Positions 1-12,489 of a DNA stretch of 64,000 nucleotides are shown here, in pieces. Each line of letters opens with the position of its first letter. The stretch's first letter is position 1. The stretch is taken from assembly GCA_951812925.1 (NCBI GenBank), contig OX638368.1, forward strand, positions 5,084,001 through 5,148,000, written 5' to 3'. The stretch is from Calliopum simillimum. Lineage: Eukaryota; Arthropoda; Insecta; Diptera; Lauxaniidae. The notes beneath the pieces are model-generated. The model saw nothing but the letters and a program-made list of their open reading frames with translations. It did not search any database and was not told where the DNA came from. Both the position numbers and the translations under genes were made by a program.

Positions 1-216
1 TAGCTGTTTACTGTTTTATCTACTACTTCTGTTTACTGCTGCTGTTGTTTACCGGTCGCCGGCTACGCGGAGACTGACCCGTCAACTGCTGTGTGTCTAA
101 ATTTTTTTTCTGTTTCCATGACTGCAAACAAATCAAACGACAGCTGCGTGTCAAAAGCAGCTGTTGCGCAGTGTTGCCGTTGCGTCTGGTTTTGCTAGTG
201 TAGTGGGGATTTTACA
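1..216 (-). mobile_element. Partial LTR, minus orientation, cut by the window edge
   Basis: Read on the minus strand this segment begins TGTAAAATCCCC at position 216 and runs off the window at position 1. It matches, in opposite orientation, the first ~200 bases of the repeat at 42457-43542: the shared blocks include the GCAACGGCAACACTGCGCAAC stretch, a run around CAGCTGTCGTTCGA, and the ACTGCTGTGTG segment. The other copy ends in TTCGTTACA, so the family has TG...CA ends with short TGTAA/TTACA inversions, as LTRs do. No coding part is attached here. The LTR identity is inferred from ends and length. Confidence 0.55.
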
Positions 217-1080
217 CTTAATAATAAAATAGAAATCACGAAATTCGTATCTACGATGAATTCAATGATAGGCCTAAATAAAAAAATATAGTTTTCATTT
301 TCTACGTTCCTTGTATGTATGTATTTGCGTGCAAGTGAGTTTTTATGTATATGTCTGTATAAATGTAATTTTAATAAAGTCTAATACATTAACTAAAGGT
401 AACGAAACAAAATAGTTTAAGCAAATTTTTTTTAGTAATTTAATAAAACACAAAAAAAACTATTTGTTACTTGAAAACAACAAAAAAGCAAAGCGTAAAT
501 TCTGAAAATAATTTAGTTTAAAATAAAAAGTTGAAAAAAAACGTATGTATTAAATTGATGAATTAAATTGATATTAATTTTAGATAAAAATGGTAATAAG
601 TTTTGAAAATATGTAAAAAGCCACTTTGATCATTATAAATATATGCAGGTATAATTCATTGCAAAATCTTTTCATTGTAATATATTTCCGTCATATTTTG
701 TTTTTGCATTTAAAAATATTCTGTTTTTAAAAATAAAGATTTTTTAAAATTTCATAGTTAGGAATTTTTTTGTAAATTATTGTTAGATAAGGAAATTTTC
801 ACTTAATTAAAATACTTATATGAAAATTTTGGTCTTTGTTTACATCAAATATATATCTTTCTTTTTACTCAATGCAATCAAATTAAATTCGTTGTTATGT
901 TTTCATTTTTGTAACTTTTTCAAAAACACCTCCTACTTTAAATTTAAAAACAGCGCAACACTGTTTTGAAATATTTTTTGCACAAACTTGATATTAGATC
1001 GGATAGTAGTATCAAAAATTTCCAATATGCAATAGCAATATTTCTGAAAAATCTTCAAAGCAACGCACAAAAAGTTTTAG
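217..1080. other. AT-rich intergenic stretch without a recognisable gene
   Basis: The stretch is dominated by short A and T runs with many stops in all frames. I see no splice-site-bounded coding segment, RNA gene or tandem repeat. Confidence 0.6.
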
Positions 1081-1082
1081 GC

Positions 1083-1575
1083 CTGAATTCACAGTTATTA
1101 GTAAGCCAATTAGTTAACTAAAATAGTGACAAGAGTTTAACTAGCAATTCATGTTCAGAGTGTTTTCTTCAACTAAAACAATGAACAAGAGAAAAATATG
1201 ACAACACGGCTAAATTTGTAAAATTTGTAAAAACATATTTTTTATTGTATTTGCAAGCGAAATCTGTCACGAAATTTCTTGGGGTCGTAGTTTCGTAAAA
1301 AAGGCAGGCGATTTCTAAAAAATATTTGTTGCTTTCAATCAACCACAATATGTACAAATTCCAAATTTCTTCAATACATGCGTCGCTTTTTTATCAGACT
1401 CAAAATTTTCTACGTCTGAAAACATTTTAAAAACTTTCACAAAACTTATGTGGACTCTATTTCAGCGGTTGATTGAAAATTTATCCAATGAAATTTGGGA
1501 GTTTAACTAATGGTTAACTTATGACTGAAAATAAAATTTTGTTGGTTAAACCCTTGTCATTAGTTAACTAATAAC
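1083..1575. mobile_element. Small inverted-repeat element (MITE-like)
   Basis: The two ends are inverted copies: the left reads CTGAATTCACAGTTATTAGT and the right, reversed, reads CGAATTCACAGTTATTAGTT. The similarity continues inward through a TTAGTTAAC...TGACAAG.GTTTAAC block. The interior is about 400 bp with no transposase frame. A TTAG sequence lies next to both ends and may be a target duplication, but the exact boundary is uncertain by a few bases. Non-autonomous DNA transposons have this structure; no superfamily is assigned. Confidence 0.6.
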
Positions 1576-1619
1576 TGTGAATTCGGCACTTAGACTCGCT
1601 TTGATGCTCAGTCCTAGAG

Positions 1620-2390
1620 CCCATTTAATATCTTAGGCATACAAAATTCGTTATATCTCTGAAACTGTTTGACGGATAGGAATGACATTTATGTGAAGGG
1701 CACTAAGCCAAATAACAATCATTAGAAAAATAAGCAGTGCCATGCAACTCTCGGATGGGCGTGGTGGGATCTCAGTGATTGTTCAGGCAATAGCTAGTAT
1801 TAAATAAAGTTTTTCCATACCTTGCTTCGTTTTTGAGATATCAATGTTTAAGGAATGCAAAAGTATTGAAGAAATTCCACAAAATATTTAAACACAAAAC
1901 AACTTAAAATAATTCGAAAAATTTAAACAAAATTAATCAATATCTTGCTTCGTTTTAGAGATATCGAGGCTTATGTATTGTACAAGAATACTAAAGAAAT
2001 TTCAAAACAAGAACATAAACAACATCTACAACAAAGCTCTTTTACCCCTTTAAAAAAGAAAACAGGAAAAAAGTGAATTTGACATGCTCTCTAAAAACTT
2101 TAAGTCTCGATATCTCGAAAACAAAGCGAGATATTGCAAAATTTTATCTAATTTTTTCGACCTATTTTGTGCCATTTTCTAGAAATTTCTTCAATTATTT
2201 GGTATGATTTAAGCCATGATAGTTCAAAAATAAAACGAGATGTTGAGAAATTTTGGTTAGTCTTTTTGACTTATTTTGAGTCGATTTATAAAAACCTAGC
2301 ATCTGACAAAAATCTGAAATAGAATTTTAGATATCGTTAGATTTAGCTCAACATCTACTACACAAATAGCGATTTCTAAATGGGTCAAAC
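1620..2390. repeat. Intergenic DNA with repeated gagatatc-type motifs
   Basis: A motif close to CTTCGTTTTGAGATATC occurs near 1822 and 1945. It occurs inverted near 2108 (ATCTCGAAAACAAAGCGAGA), with a weaker inverted form near 2235. The part at 1640-1790 (TATCTCTGAAACTGTTTGAC followed by a short ACTAAGCCAAATAACA block) resembles 56790-56940, so it is a dispersed repeat. No protein can be read from it. Confidence 0.4.
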
Positions 2391-2489
2391 CAGTTAACCA
2401 GATATTAAAAGAAAAATTTAATTATATTACACTGCTCAACAATTTTGACGCTTTTGACTACTTCAAAAGTTTTGAAAGTGTATTTTATT

Positions 2490-3313
2490 GTATTTTGGTC
2501 TATTTAACACGAATATGTTATACGTTCTTTTTCGTCAGTTCAAGTTTTTTGTAAAACCAGCTAAGAAGTTATTAACTCACAATTGGTGCCCAACGTGGTG
2601 TAGAGATATGCTTTGTTTTTTTTTTCGTCAAGTCAAGCTTGCCGCAAAACCAGCTAAGAAGTTATTAGCTCACAATAGGCACCCAACGTGGGACGTATTG
2701 TTCAAATAAAGCACTTCGGCAAAATTTAGCATAAAACCTAAATTAATACAAAATTTTAACGATTTTTATATGATATTAAGTTCATTATACGTAGTTAACC
2801 TAGCAAGCGATTTTCTGCTTTTAATTTTTAACACCAGTAAAGTTTAATAGTATCTTCTGTTTTTAATACAAAATAGCCGAAAGAAAGAGTTAAACATTTT
2901 TTAAAGTTTAAACCATTTTTAATTTTTGAGCTAATTTATTTTAACAATTAGTGCCCAACGCGGGACACGAATATGCAATCCGTTCTCTTTTCGTCAAGTC
3001 AGATTTTCTGTAAAATCGGCTAAGAAGTTATTAGCCTATAATTGGCACCCAACGTGGGACGGAAAACCAAAATCAATACAAAATTTGCACGATTTTTATA
3101 TGATAGTAAATTCATTATATGTAAGTAGTTAGCCTTACTAGCAATTTTCTGCTTAGAATTTTTAATTCCAGTAAGGTGTATTAAGCATCTTCTTTTTTTT
3201 AGAACAAAATAGCCGAAAGAAAGCTTCAAACATTTTGCAGAGTTGGAATCATTATTAGTTCCTGAGCCAATTTTGATTCATAATGATGATTTTTTCATAA
3301 CATTTAGACAATT
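2490..3313 (+). repeat. Duplicated unit with four tRNA-Lys primer-binding-site look-alikes
   Basis: Four sequences close to TGGCGCCCAACGTGGGGC, the retroelement primer-binding site complementary to the 3' end of tRNA-Lys(1,2), start at 2584, 2677, 2949 and 3043. Spacings are 93 and 94 within pairs and 365-366 between equivalent members, so a unit of about 365 bp is duplicated and each unit has two sites. The first member of each pair has GTGCCC, the second GCACCC. The segment before the sites (AGCTAAGAAGTTATTA then TCACA or CTATA) looks like the 3' end of an LTR. It is read as LTR-leader remnants of a Ty3/Gypsy-type element; no gag or pol frame is attached. Confidence 0.5.
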
Positions 3314-6300
3314 CTCTACACAACAATATTAAAAAAGCTTAGCCAAAAATGAGAAAATCTTGTTTTTAAAGTTATTTCTCGTGAAGTAATCCATTTTCCA
3401 GCTTTTCTCATAAGCATCATGTCTATTATATTCCTAAGCAAAAAATAAAAAATATTTCAAAACTTAATTTTGTTTCATAAAGATTATTTTTTTTTATTAA
3501 AATGAACTCTTGCCACTTAATTAAGTTTGTAATTTTTTCCCCAAACATTTTAAGCGAGGCAATACACACACACTTGTATAACTGTTGCTGCATACAATGG
3601 CAAAAGTGAAAGCAAAACAAAGACAAAGTAAAGTTTTTACAGCACTTTTTTTGTACTGTACGCTATTACTTACTTGTGTATGCGTTACCCTGTGCATTTT
3701 ATGGTCTGTTCATATGGCCCCTTGACAGTGTGTGTGTGTGTGTGTGAATTTCATAAACGTTTTTGTCAAGTGGCAAAAAAGTTTAATTAAAATTTCTATT
3801 TGAAAAATTTTTCTACAACTGAATGAAAATTAATTAAAATAGTTTTGCATACAGAACGAGACACGAGACCTAACAACAGCAGATATAACGAAAAGTAAGT
3901 AAGCAAAAAAGAAAATGAGTTAAAGAGACAGTAGTCAGGCACTGGATAGACACTTGCATGCAAATGTTTTTGAAAAAATAACATACGCATACATTGAAGA
4001 GAAAAGTTTTTTTACCAGACAAAAATGCAACCAAGCAAAAAATTAATAAGTTTTTGAGGGAAACTTGCAAAAACTTTTAAACAAAGCGCTGAAAGAAAAT
4101 TAAAAATTGGTTGGTAATGTTTAGGCTTTTCAAATCAGCGAGTGGCATAGCATGTGCAAAACTTAATCAAAATTTCAAAATGGAAATGCAAAAAAGTTTT
4201 AAGCTCAATTTTGAAGACTTTACCCTGTATGAAGGTGCAAATTCATCTATATGAAAGTTCAGGTTATGAACTAGCTCTAAACTATTCTTAGTATTCAACT
4301 AACTAACTTTAATGATAGCACACGCAACTACAATACTTCAAAGTGAATTGGTTGAGAGGATTCATTATTATCCAAAAGTAATACAAGTGACTGACTCGCA
4401 GTGCGGTCTACAACTGTTTAATAGTTTTTACTAAGCTCATATTGAAATATTGCTTAGAAGGAAATTTAAAATTTTCATAAAAATTTTAGGCAGATTTTAT
4501 ATAATGTTACTCATACGTCGCGGTAATTTTGCACTTTTTCAATGTGACTTTTAAAAATTTTGTTTCGATGAACATTAATTGGTAGCTACAACGAATTTTA
4601 GGTGTATTTTTTTTGGTTGAAATAAAATATCAAGTTTGATAGATGGCCGCGTCAAGGTTGCAAAATTAGGAAACAAAATATTTTTTTTTTTTTTTCTTTT
4701 TGATAAAGTTTCTGCTCTAATTTTTGAAAATTGCTTAGTTTTTCACTTTCTGTCTTTTTTTTTCTTCTAATTTTTCAATATACGAAAATTACCTCAAGTT
4801 TTCTTTCTTGCTTTCTTTCTTTACACTCAACACTAAACACTAACACTTTCATTAAATGCTTGTGTGTTTTACCCTCTTAAAGCATAAGGGAAAACCAACA
4901 AATTCAAAAACTTTTGGCAAACTGTTCGAAAGACATTAAATGTAAGTGCAACTAAAGTTGCTACTACTAAAACTCATACTAAAAATATAAAAAATAATTT
5001 AATAAAAAATTAAACAAAAAAACATTTAACAAATAAACTAAAACTATTGCTAAGCGTGAAGGCCAAAAATGAATTCACAACCAGAAAAAAGTTAACATTT
5101 TTTAAATGTCTTTAAAATGGCATTAAAAGTAGTTTTGTATTAATACAAAGTAAGGTATGTAAAAATCTAAAAAAAAAAATATTAAAAAAAAACTTAACTA
5201 TAAATTAATAAAATAAAACAATAAATTAAAATCATAAATGTATGCAAAACAAATAAAGAAAAAGAAAACAACTTAACTCAATGTCTACATGGAAAATGGC
5301 AAAACACACACATTTAAAATTTCACTACAACTACTTACTACAATTAGTAAAACACAAAAAACAAAATGTTGCTACTACACTGTAAACTAAGAAAAACTTA
5401 ATGTAAAACAATTTAAATTTATTATACTACTAAATATACTTAAAACAAATAAAATAAAATGCAAAACGATAAAAACGATAAAATTGAGCTTAAATTGTAA
5501 ATTTTAATTAAAACAAAAAAACAAGAAAAACGCATAAAAATAAAAACCAAAAATTTGGGTTAAAATCCACACAAAAAAAAATACATTTTTATAAAAACTA
5601 AAAAAAAAAGTCTGATATAAAAAAAAAATCCAAACTTAATAAGAAACTGCAATTTTTTGAAAGTAAAAATTATTACAAAATTGTCACTAAAAATACTGTA
5701 TTGTTGATCAAAAACCACTTAAATGCGTTCTAATGCAAACAGAATTTTAGGTACGTATAGCAAAAATTAATAAAATAAATGAAAAATTTTAAGTAATTAA
5801 TTGTAAATAATTTTGTTTTTTTTTTAAATTAATATTAATAAAGGAGATTCTTACAGTGCAACAAAAGAAAATTACACATTTAATGATAATAACACACTGC
5901 TATTAAATAAAGTGTATGAAAAATATTATACGTATCTATGTGCACAATGAAAAATATGACAAAAAATAGAAACAACTTGAGCAAAAACACATAACAAAAA
6001 TAATAAGTGTCAAAATTTTTACTTTTATTTAAAGTTGAATTATTTAAAGTTAAATATGTATAACATGCAGGCAAAGAAATGAACACAACTCGTTAATTTT
6101 CAACTCAACACAATTTTGTTTAATTTAATAAATTTATTACTTCAATTGCTTTAATTACACAGTGTCACATGAAAAATGCAAACAACTTTTTGAATTCTGT
6201 TCCTCAAAGTATGAAGTGAAGTCGGATTTTATGGTACCATATACTCACCTTTATTTAATTTTAAATGCGTGATTTTATTTATTCACTTCACTTTTCTAAA

Positions 6301-6430
6301 ATTCTTATTTGTGTTATATTAAGCAATTTTGTTGTTCCTTTCCCATACGTTTCTCAGAAAGTGCTTAATTGAACACTGAAAACAGCCGTCTAAAACACAG
6401 CTTCCGTTTCTAAATAGCTGAACAAAAACG
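3314..6430. other. AT-rich intergenic region, no gene seen
   Basis: Long A-rich tracts, a (GT)n run near 3729-3747 and scattered short open frames only. None of the frames up to 68 codons has a recognisable motif, and the base composition matches the surrounding non-coding DNA. Confidence 0.55.
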
Positions 6431-6431
6431 A

Positions 6432-6610
6432 GGTCAAGATAGTTGCGTATGCCGATGATGCGTTCATATTGGTATCAGACCTGTTTCCCGACTTGATTAG
6501 TAATATCACGGAAGCATGCAGCCAGCGAGTTAAGCGAGCATAAACGAAGCTCATGCTTTTTACCACAAAAACCAAAATACCAATATCTTTAACCTTCCGC
6601 GACTTAATGA
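6432..6610 (+). pseudogene. Non-LTR reverse transcriptase fragment (YADD block)
   Basis: On the plus strand the sequence reads VAYADDAFILVSDLFPDLIS, followed after a short interval by a stop and then KLMLFTTKTKIPI. In RNase-H-bearing non-LTR retrotransposons of insects the catalytic YADD box is followed by a variable helix and then a KTELVLFT-type motif, which this matches in order. The segment between them is shortened and holds a stop codon, and no neighbouring RT motifs remain. It is a decayed insertion fragment. Confidence 0.6.
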
Positions 6611-9580
6611 TCATAACATCCAATGAAAAATATCCAGAAGAAAACATCCAAATTAAAACATCCAAAGAAAACGTCCTGTTTACGTGGAAACGTAAACTCA
6701 TCCGTCTTAAACCTTTATAAATAAAAGAAAAGTGTATCGTGTTTACACGGATACATAAAATTACCCTTTGTGAATCTTTACAAAAATTTCATGTATTTAT
6801 CTAAACGATGGCAACCCTACCCGTCTTCAGCATTTGGTACCTGGCTGCCGAAAGTATAGCCGTCTCGCTCGTTCTGATGTAAAAACCATTGCTGACAATT
6901 TTCGATCAGCTTTTTGATCAACGAATACAGAAGAAAGTTCTGACATTCGTTGAATACTGGCGCAGGCTGCAGGTGGCAAATTTACTTAAAACTAAAAATT
7001 AAAGTATAATAGGTTCTTAAAAACTAAATTAAGCTTAACTTAAGAATAAAGTGAAGTCCGAAAACTAACAAAATTCCAAAAGGTGTTTTCTTATATTGCT
7101 CCAAAGTGGAGTTTGACAGTGGTTCACGTCTCATAGGCAAACAGCGTGTTTCGTGCATTGAGTACGTCCATAGAATTCGATCTTCCTGGGTCATCGTCTC
7201 CAGCTGCGTCAACTGGCTTGGCCATCTCCCGTGTCAAGCTGAAAGATAGTGCATCTCCCGTCGAAAGGGTTAAACACCATCGCTGTTTGGCAGCGAAGCG
7301 CTATATTGCAGCCTACAGTGGTCAACGCAGGTATTATTACCATTGAAATTTTTACCATTTAGAAATTCAAAAAAAAAACAAGTTTGGTCCCCGACCAAAC
7401 ACATCCAAAAAAAACATCTTAAAATAAAAACATCCCATTAAAAAAAATTTCCATTAAAAAAAAAATTTTTTTTTTTTTTTTTTTGAATATTTTTGAGTGG
7501 AATCATATTATTCACGTCGCAACTGCAAGTTGGTTTTGATTATTTCTGTGTTCGCTTTACGTTCGCTTTCTAAATTGCTTCATCTGTACGAGCCATAACT
7601 GTTCGTTTATAACTCTTTAACTGAATATCTCCTATGAGTTGGTTTGCTGACAAAGTGTTCAAAAGGTGGCATCGATGTATTTTTAATATTTAAGATTTTT
7701 TCAGTAGACAATTTTTTATTAAAAATTTTTAAAAAAATTTGCCTAATGCAGTTTTTTTTTTTTGCAAATATAATTCATTTTAAATTTAGACAATCAACAG
7801 CGTAAAAAGCAAATAAAACTAAAAATAAATAAAAATTATTATACCAAGGGTTTTAAAATGTTTAAACAAATTTTATGCTTTTATTACGATTAAAAACAAA
7901 ACAAACACTTGAAGAAATATGATATTGGGAAAATCAACACGCTATTAAAAAGGAAATAAATAAAAACGATAATAAATTAAAAATCAAAAAAAAATAATAT
8001 TTTAAATTTTTTTAAATAAAGTAAACGAAAAAAAAAATATTTGAAGTGAAAGTAATAAAAAAATGCTCTCATTGGTTGTGTTTTTAGATATGCATATATG
8101 TATGTGTAAAATATATTCCAAGCAAAATTTGTTTCATCAAAGAAAAATTGTTGTAATTTTTGTCACTTAAATTTGTTAATTAATTTCTTGAAAAATTTCT
8201 AGCATTAATATGTTAAATTGTAACAAAAAAATGAATTTTTTTGCGCATTCTATTGTAAATTAAAATTTCAATTTATACATATACTTTTTTTGTAATTATT
8301 CCTTCATTATTAAAATCGTGCATAACAATTAATTGTAATTTTAAAAATAAATAATTTTTTTTTTTTTTTGAACTCGCAGTGTAAATTTTGTTATAATTGT
8401 TGGCGATTTTTTTTAAATATATAAAAGAAAAATTATCATAATTCAGTGGAAATCATAATACAAAATGCTTCAATAAAATGTTAAAAAAAATAATAATATT
8501 TAATAGAAAAATTAAAAAAAAAAAAACAAACAAATAAAAGCGCAACTGCCAAAAAAAATAAACAATTTAAAAAAAACTAAAGAACAAAAACAAAAATTTT
8601 ATAAAAAAACTGTAACATAGCTTAATAAAAAATAATTTAAGAAAAAAAAGAGATAAATAGTTCATAAAACTAATTTAAAAGTATCAATAAAAAAAATACT
8701 TAATCGCAGATGTCATTACAAAAGTGAAGACGTGAAGTTAACATTGCACTAAATTTAAATTAAAACAAAAATATAACCTTAGCTTTTAAATAATTGAATA
8801 AATAAATTCTATTGCATTTGTAAATAGTAAACATACAAACAACAAACAATACATGTGCAAATACCACAACATTAACATAGAGACAAGACACACATACGGC
8901 TACATTGCATACAATTGAAATGAAAATTGAATTGAAATTACAAAAAACAAAAAAAAACCTTCCACAAAATACTTGCAATTTATTAAAAATTAAATTTTAA
9001 TTAAAATAAAAATTCAAAAATCAAGTTCTCACAAAAACAAACGAAAACAACAACACTAACTTGTAATTAAATATTAAATAGTTGATATTATTATCATAAT
9101 CGAATTGATATTACACAGCGATAAAAACCAATAAATAATGAATTTTTAAAATTATTCATACCAGCATACAAACCTACAAAAATAAATACATATTCCAATG
9201 CGAGTACATACAAACTTAGCGCGGCAATACATACCATACACTACAACACAAACATATTCAACTTAGGAATTTCAAGCCTTAATTAAAATAATTATTTTTA
9301 AATTTTTTCGTGTTTACGTTAAAACTACTTTGCATATTTGAAAAACAATAAAAAAAATTGACCCCACCAACATCACGATATTCAGAAATTAAATTATATT
9401 AAAAATTACGCAAAATTAAGCATATGTTGCTCAAGCAAATGGTTCGGATTCTTCACCTTGAAACTCCTAGAGGTCAATTTAGATAAATCGTCTCCATCCA
9501 ACGCAAACTTTTGTCAATGCGTTCGATTTCATTGATCTCTTACTGCAACGAGCCCTTCTAGCTACACTATGATATCTACT
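6611..9580. other. Intergenic region with A/T runs, no supported gene
   Basis: Just after the RT fragment a short motif AAAACATCCAA recurs (6619-6670 and 7395-7435). The rest is A-rich DNA with long poly-A and poly-T runs (for example 7457-7484 and 8350-8369). The open frame at 7146-7346 has no family motif. I see no RNA gene. Confidence 0.45.
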
Positions 9581-9581
9581 T

Positions 9582-9670
9582 GTAACGAACCGTTCCTTCG
9601 TTAGCTGGGTAGCCGTCGGTGTCGTGGTTTCACTACAAAATTTATGTTTCCCAAGAAAACATAATCGCGG
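9582..9670 (-). repeat. Fragment of a TGTAACGAAC-ended repeat family
   Basis: The segment opens with TTGTAACGAACCGTTCCTTC, then GTAGCCGTCGGTG and ACTACAAAATTTAT. The same order of blocks is found at 12328-12410 and 18362-18440, and the first block is the reverse complement of the TTCGTTACA end of the solo LTR at 42457-43542. It is probably the shared terminal region of related LTRs. A motif next to it (AAATAAGCGTATGTGA, near 9694) recurs at 14868 next to a LINE remnant. Confidence 0.45.
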
Positions 9671-11930
9671 TGTGTGGGCAAATAAGCGTATGTGACTTCC
9701 ATCATCAAATACTGACTACTGAACTCTACTCAAAATCTTGACGAAATATGTTCTACTTACTCGTATGTGTTTTTTTTTTTTTTTGAATCTTTAGCGGGAA
9801 TTGACCTTTCTGTGGTCATTAGTCATGAAGTGAGTGTTACATTACAGCCAATTCATTTCTTCAGTTCAACAAGATAACAAGAGAAAGACGAAGCAAGGTA
9901 AAGATCTAAAACTTTCTGCGACAGAACGGATGGTATGGCATGAGTTCATTGATACCTTGAAAAACATTTCACTTCATATAACTACGATGACAACGCCATT
10001 TTTAAATTTTCAATTGCTTTCAGCAATCTAAACTATCGGTTTTCATATCGCCCCTACACAAGTGAAAAGTACTATGTCAATTCTTCAAGTTTGGAGACAT
10101 TTGATGATCAAAAATTAAAGTTTTCTTTTTTTTATATGGAAATTATTGTTTTGCTTTTACTTTTATGATGAAAATTACCGCTTTTTACAGAAATATGGCT
10201 TTTTAGGCTGAATCGTACACTCCCCTATTTTTTGTTTTATAAACATTTTACCCAAGCTGACTCATAAAGGTGGCAACACTACGCACTAACGTGGCGAATT
10301 TGCACTCGCTAGTTTTGACTATGGCATCCGACGTATCGCCGTCTCACTCACACGAGTGCATACCCTGAAAAATGCATGACAATAAAAAATCGTCACTTGG
10401 AATTTTTTCGTCATAAAGAACAGCAAATAAAACGCTAATATTATTTTTAAAAATACACCAAAAATTAATTTAAAACTACTATTGATTTCCTAAAGTAACT
10501 TACGACTAGAATTGAAACCAACTTAAAGCGATAGTTGTACAATTATCCTACTCAAAAAGAAGAAGAAGAAGACTTAACCTAACCTAAAAATACAAGAACT
10601 GCATTTCACTCATCCAAAGCCATTGCCAGCGGCATCAACTGGTTGTTTCACCACGTCATCCAAGTGCAGTTGTAGCCGTAGCCTTCCGAGACAGCGTGTG
10701 CGTCTAGCCCAGCTCATCAAAGTAACACTTTGAAATTGAATTATATCGAAAGATATAAGAATTAGTCCCTGACCAAACACTTTTCACTTTTATAGGAACA
10801 AAATATAGGTTCTGGTTTATCATTAAATTTACTTTTTTATTATGTGGAGGAACTGAGCTTTGAGAAGTTGCTGTCTTAATGCGAGACTAACATTTGTCGG
10901 AACAGCCGTATTTGTTTTGTCAAAAGCTACGGGGGGTTGCCCACAACCGACCAATGCCTACAGGTGGCACTATACCACTACACTAGTATAACGTTCGAAG
11001 ACAAACTTTTTACAATCCATCAGAGCTAAGGCACTCCCATTCAATTTTATAATACATAAAAATTGCTCAAGATCATCAACTTTACACATAGAAGGTGCAT
11101 TGAGGGTTCAAACGTTTTTCTTATTTTCATTTATTATAAACAATATGAAACAAAGCCAGTATCTGAGACTTTATTAGCTTATTAATTCATCTGCTTGTAT
11201 ACTTAATCCTCAAACATCCCCTAATATTGAATTTTGAACAGAAATAAGAGACTTCAGAAAGTCAACAAATGCTTACATACAACAAGAATTTATTTTCAGT
11301 ACAATTGATATCAAATACGAAAAACAACGAATTAAATTTTAGTTATTTAATTTTTTTAGATTTAGATTTTCATTATTCATAAAAAAGCTTGCATTAAGTA
11401 TTTAATTAAAAGTACTTAAACCAAAAAAAAAAACTAAAACTTAAACTTAAAATACACACTTTGTATAACACAAAAATACCAAAAACTTATATGAAATATA
11501 ATAAATTTTAAAGAAAATAAATATGCGGCATGACCCTGATTTAATAAAATCAAATGTCTTCCAATCAAAAGGTCGTCTTTTCGTAGAGTCTGCGCGTATT
11601 GCTTAACATGCGCCTGGAAAAAACCAAAACAAAATTACATTGAAGAAGCACGCAATGACACACCAATAAACATTTTGTTAAAAACAATATGATTTAACAA
11701 CATTCAACAGATATAAAGAACAACAAAATACACATTTATAATAAAACCAAAATGCATTTAGTACACACAGTGAAAACAGGAGACAAAAATCATAAAAATC
11801 ACAAAAAAAAATTTAAGTGTAAAACAATGCTGATGCCAAGTATAATACAAAACTCAAAATATACGCAGCGGCCATTTATCAAATTTTGATATTATGCAAG
11901 CAAATTCAGAAAACAATAAAAACGCTGAAG
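9671..11930. other. Intergenic region, no supported gene
   Basis: Mostly AT-rich sequence with short frames. It includes (TTAGG)2-like sequence in reverse at about 10574-10587 and a PuPy-poor stretch of A-rich DNA at 11330-11530. I recognise no coding exon on either strand. Confidence 0.45.
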
Positions 11931-11933
11931 ACA

Positions 11934-12256
11934 GTTTGAAAATTGGTGAAAAGTTAGTATTGGACACACATATGACTGCGGTAAAATGATTTTTTTAAAT
12001 TTCGAAAATTGGCGTAGTGTAAATTTTGTGCACATTTTTTTCAAAAGCTCATACCTTTTTGCACTAACCTTGATAATTTCTGTAAAATTAGATAAAAAGT
12101 CGAGGAGCTATGAATTTTCAAATATGTGAGTATCCAAAAGTTGCAGCGAGCTTCCTGGCCGCCATCTTGGACTTTTTGGAATTTCAGAAAATCATTTTAC
12201 CACAGTCATATTTATGTCAAATACTAACTTTTCACCAATTTTCAAAAAAATCGGAT
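11934..12256. repeat. Inverted repeat with ~70-bp arms
   Basis: The left arm (11934-12005) contains GAAAATTGGTGAAAAGTTAG and ATGACTGCGGTAAAATGATT. The right arm (about 12178-12250), read in reverse, carries the same blocks with a few changes (TATGACTGTGGTAAAATGAT). The loop is about 170 bp. It could fold as a long hairpin and probably is a small non-autonomous DNA element. No target duplication was recognised. Confidence 0.55.
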
Positions 12257-12327
12257 ATGTCAACCCAAATCTTAATCGATTACAATTAGATTGACCCCTT
12301 ACTGTGTATTATTTTGCATCGGAGTTG

Positions 12328-12410
12328 TGAAACGAACCTTTCTTTCGTTTGGCGGGGTGTAGCCGACCTGGGTTCACTACAAAATTTATATTACCCAAAA
12401 AACACAGCTT
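12328..12410 (-). repeat. Second fragment of the TGTAACGAAC-ended family
   Basis: Reads AACGAACCTTTCTTTCGTTT, then GGGGTGTAGCCGACCTGGG and CACTACAAAATTTAT. It aligns block by block with 9582-9670, including the CACTACAAAATTTAT string. It lies directly upstream, in window coordinates, of the RTE-like LINE. Confidence 0.45.
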
Positions 12411-12489
12411 TTCCAGACGTTATAATTCAATTTATTCACTAAAATCTATGCGGCGATCACCAAGAGCAAGCAAGCCATTAAATTAAATG

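Noticed and set aside
7024..7346. Frames on both strands near 7.1-7.3 kb
   Set aside because: Composition is slightly better than the surroundings but there is no motif, no splice context and no match to a family I know.
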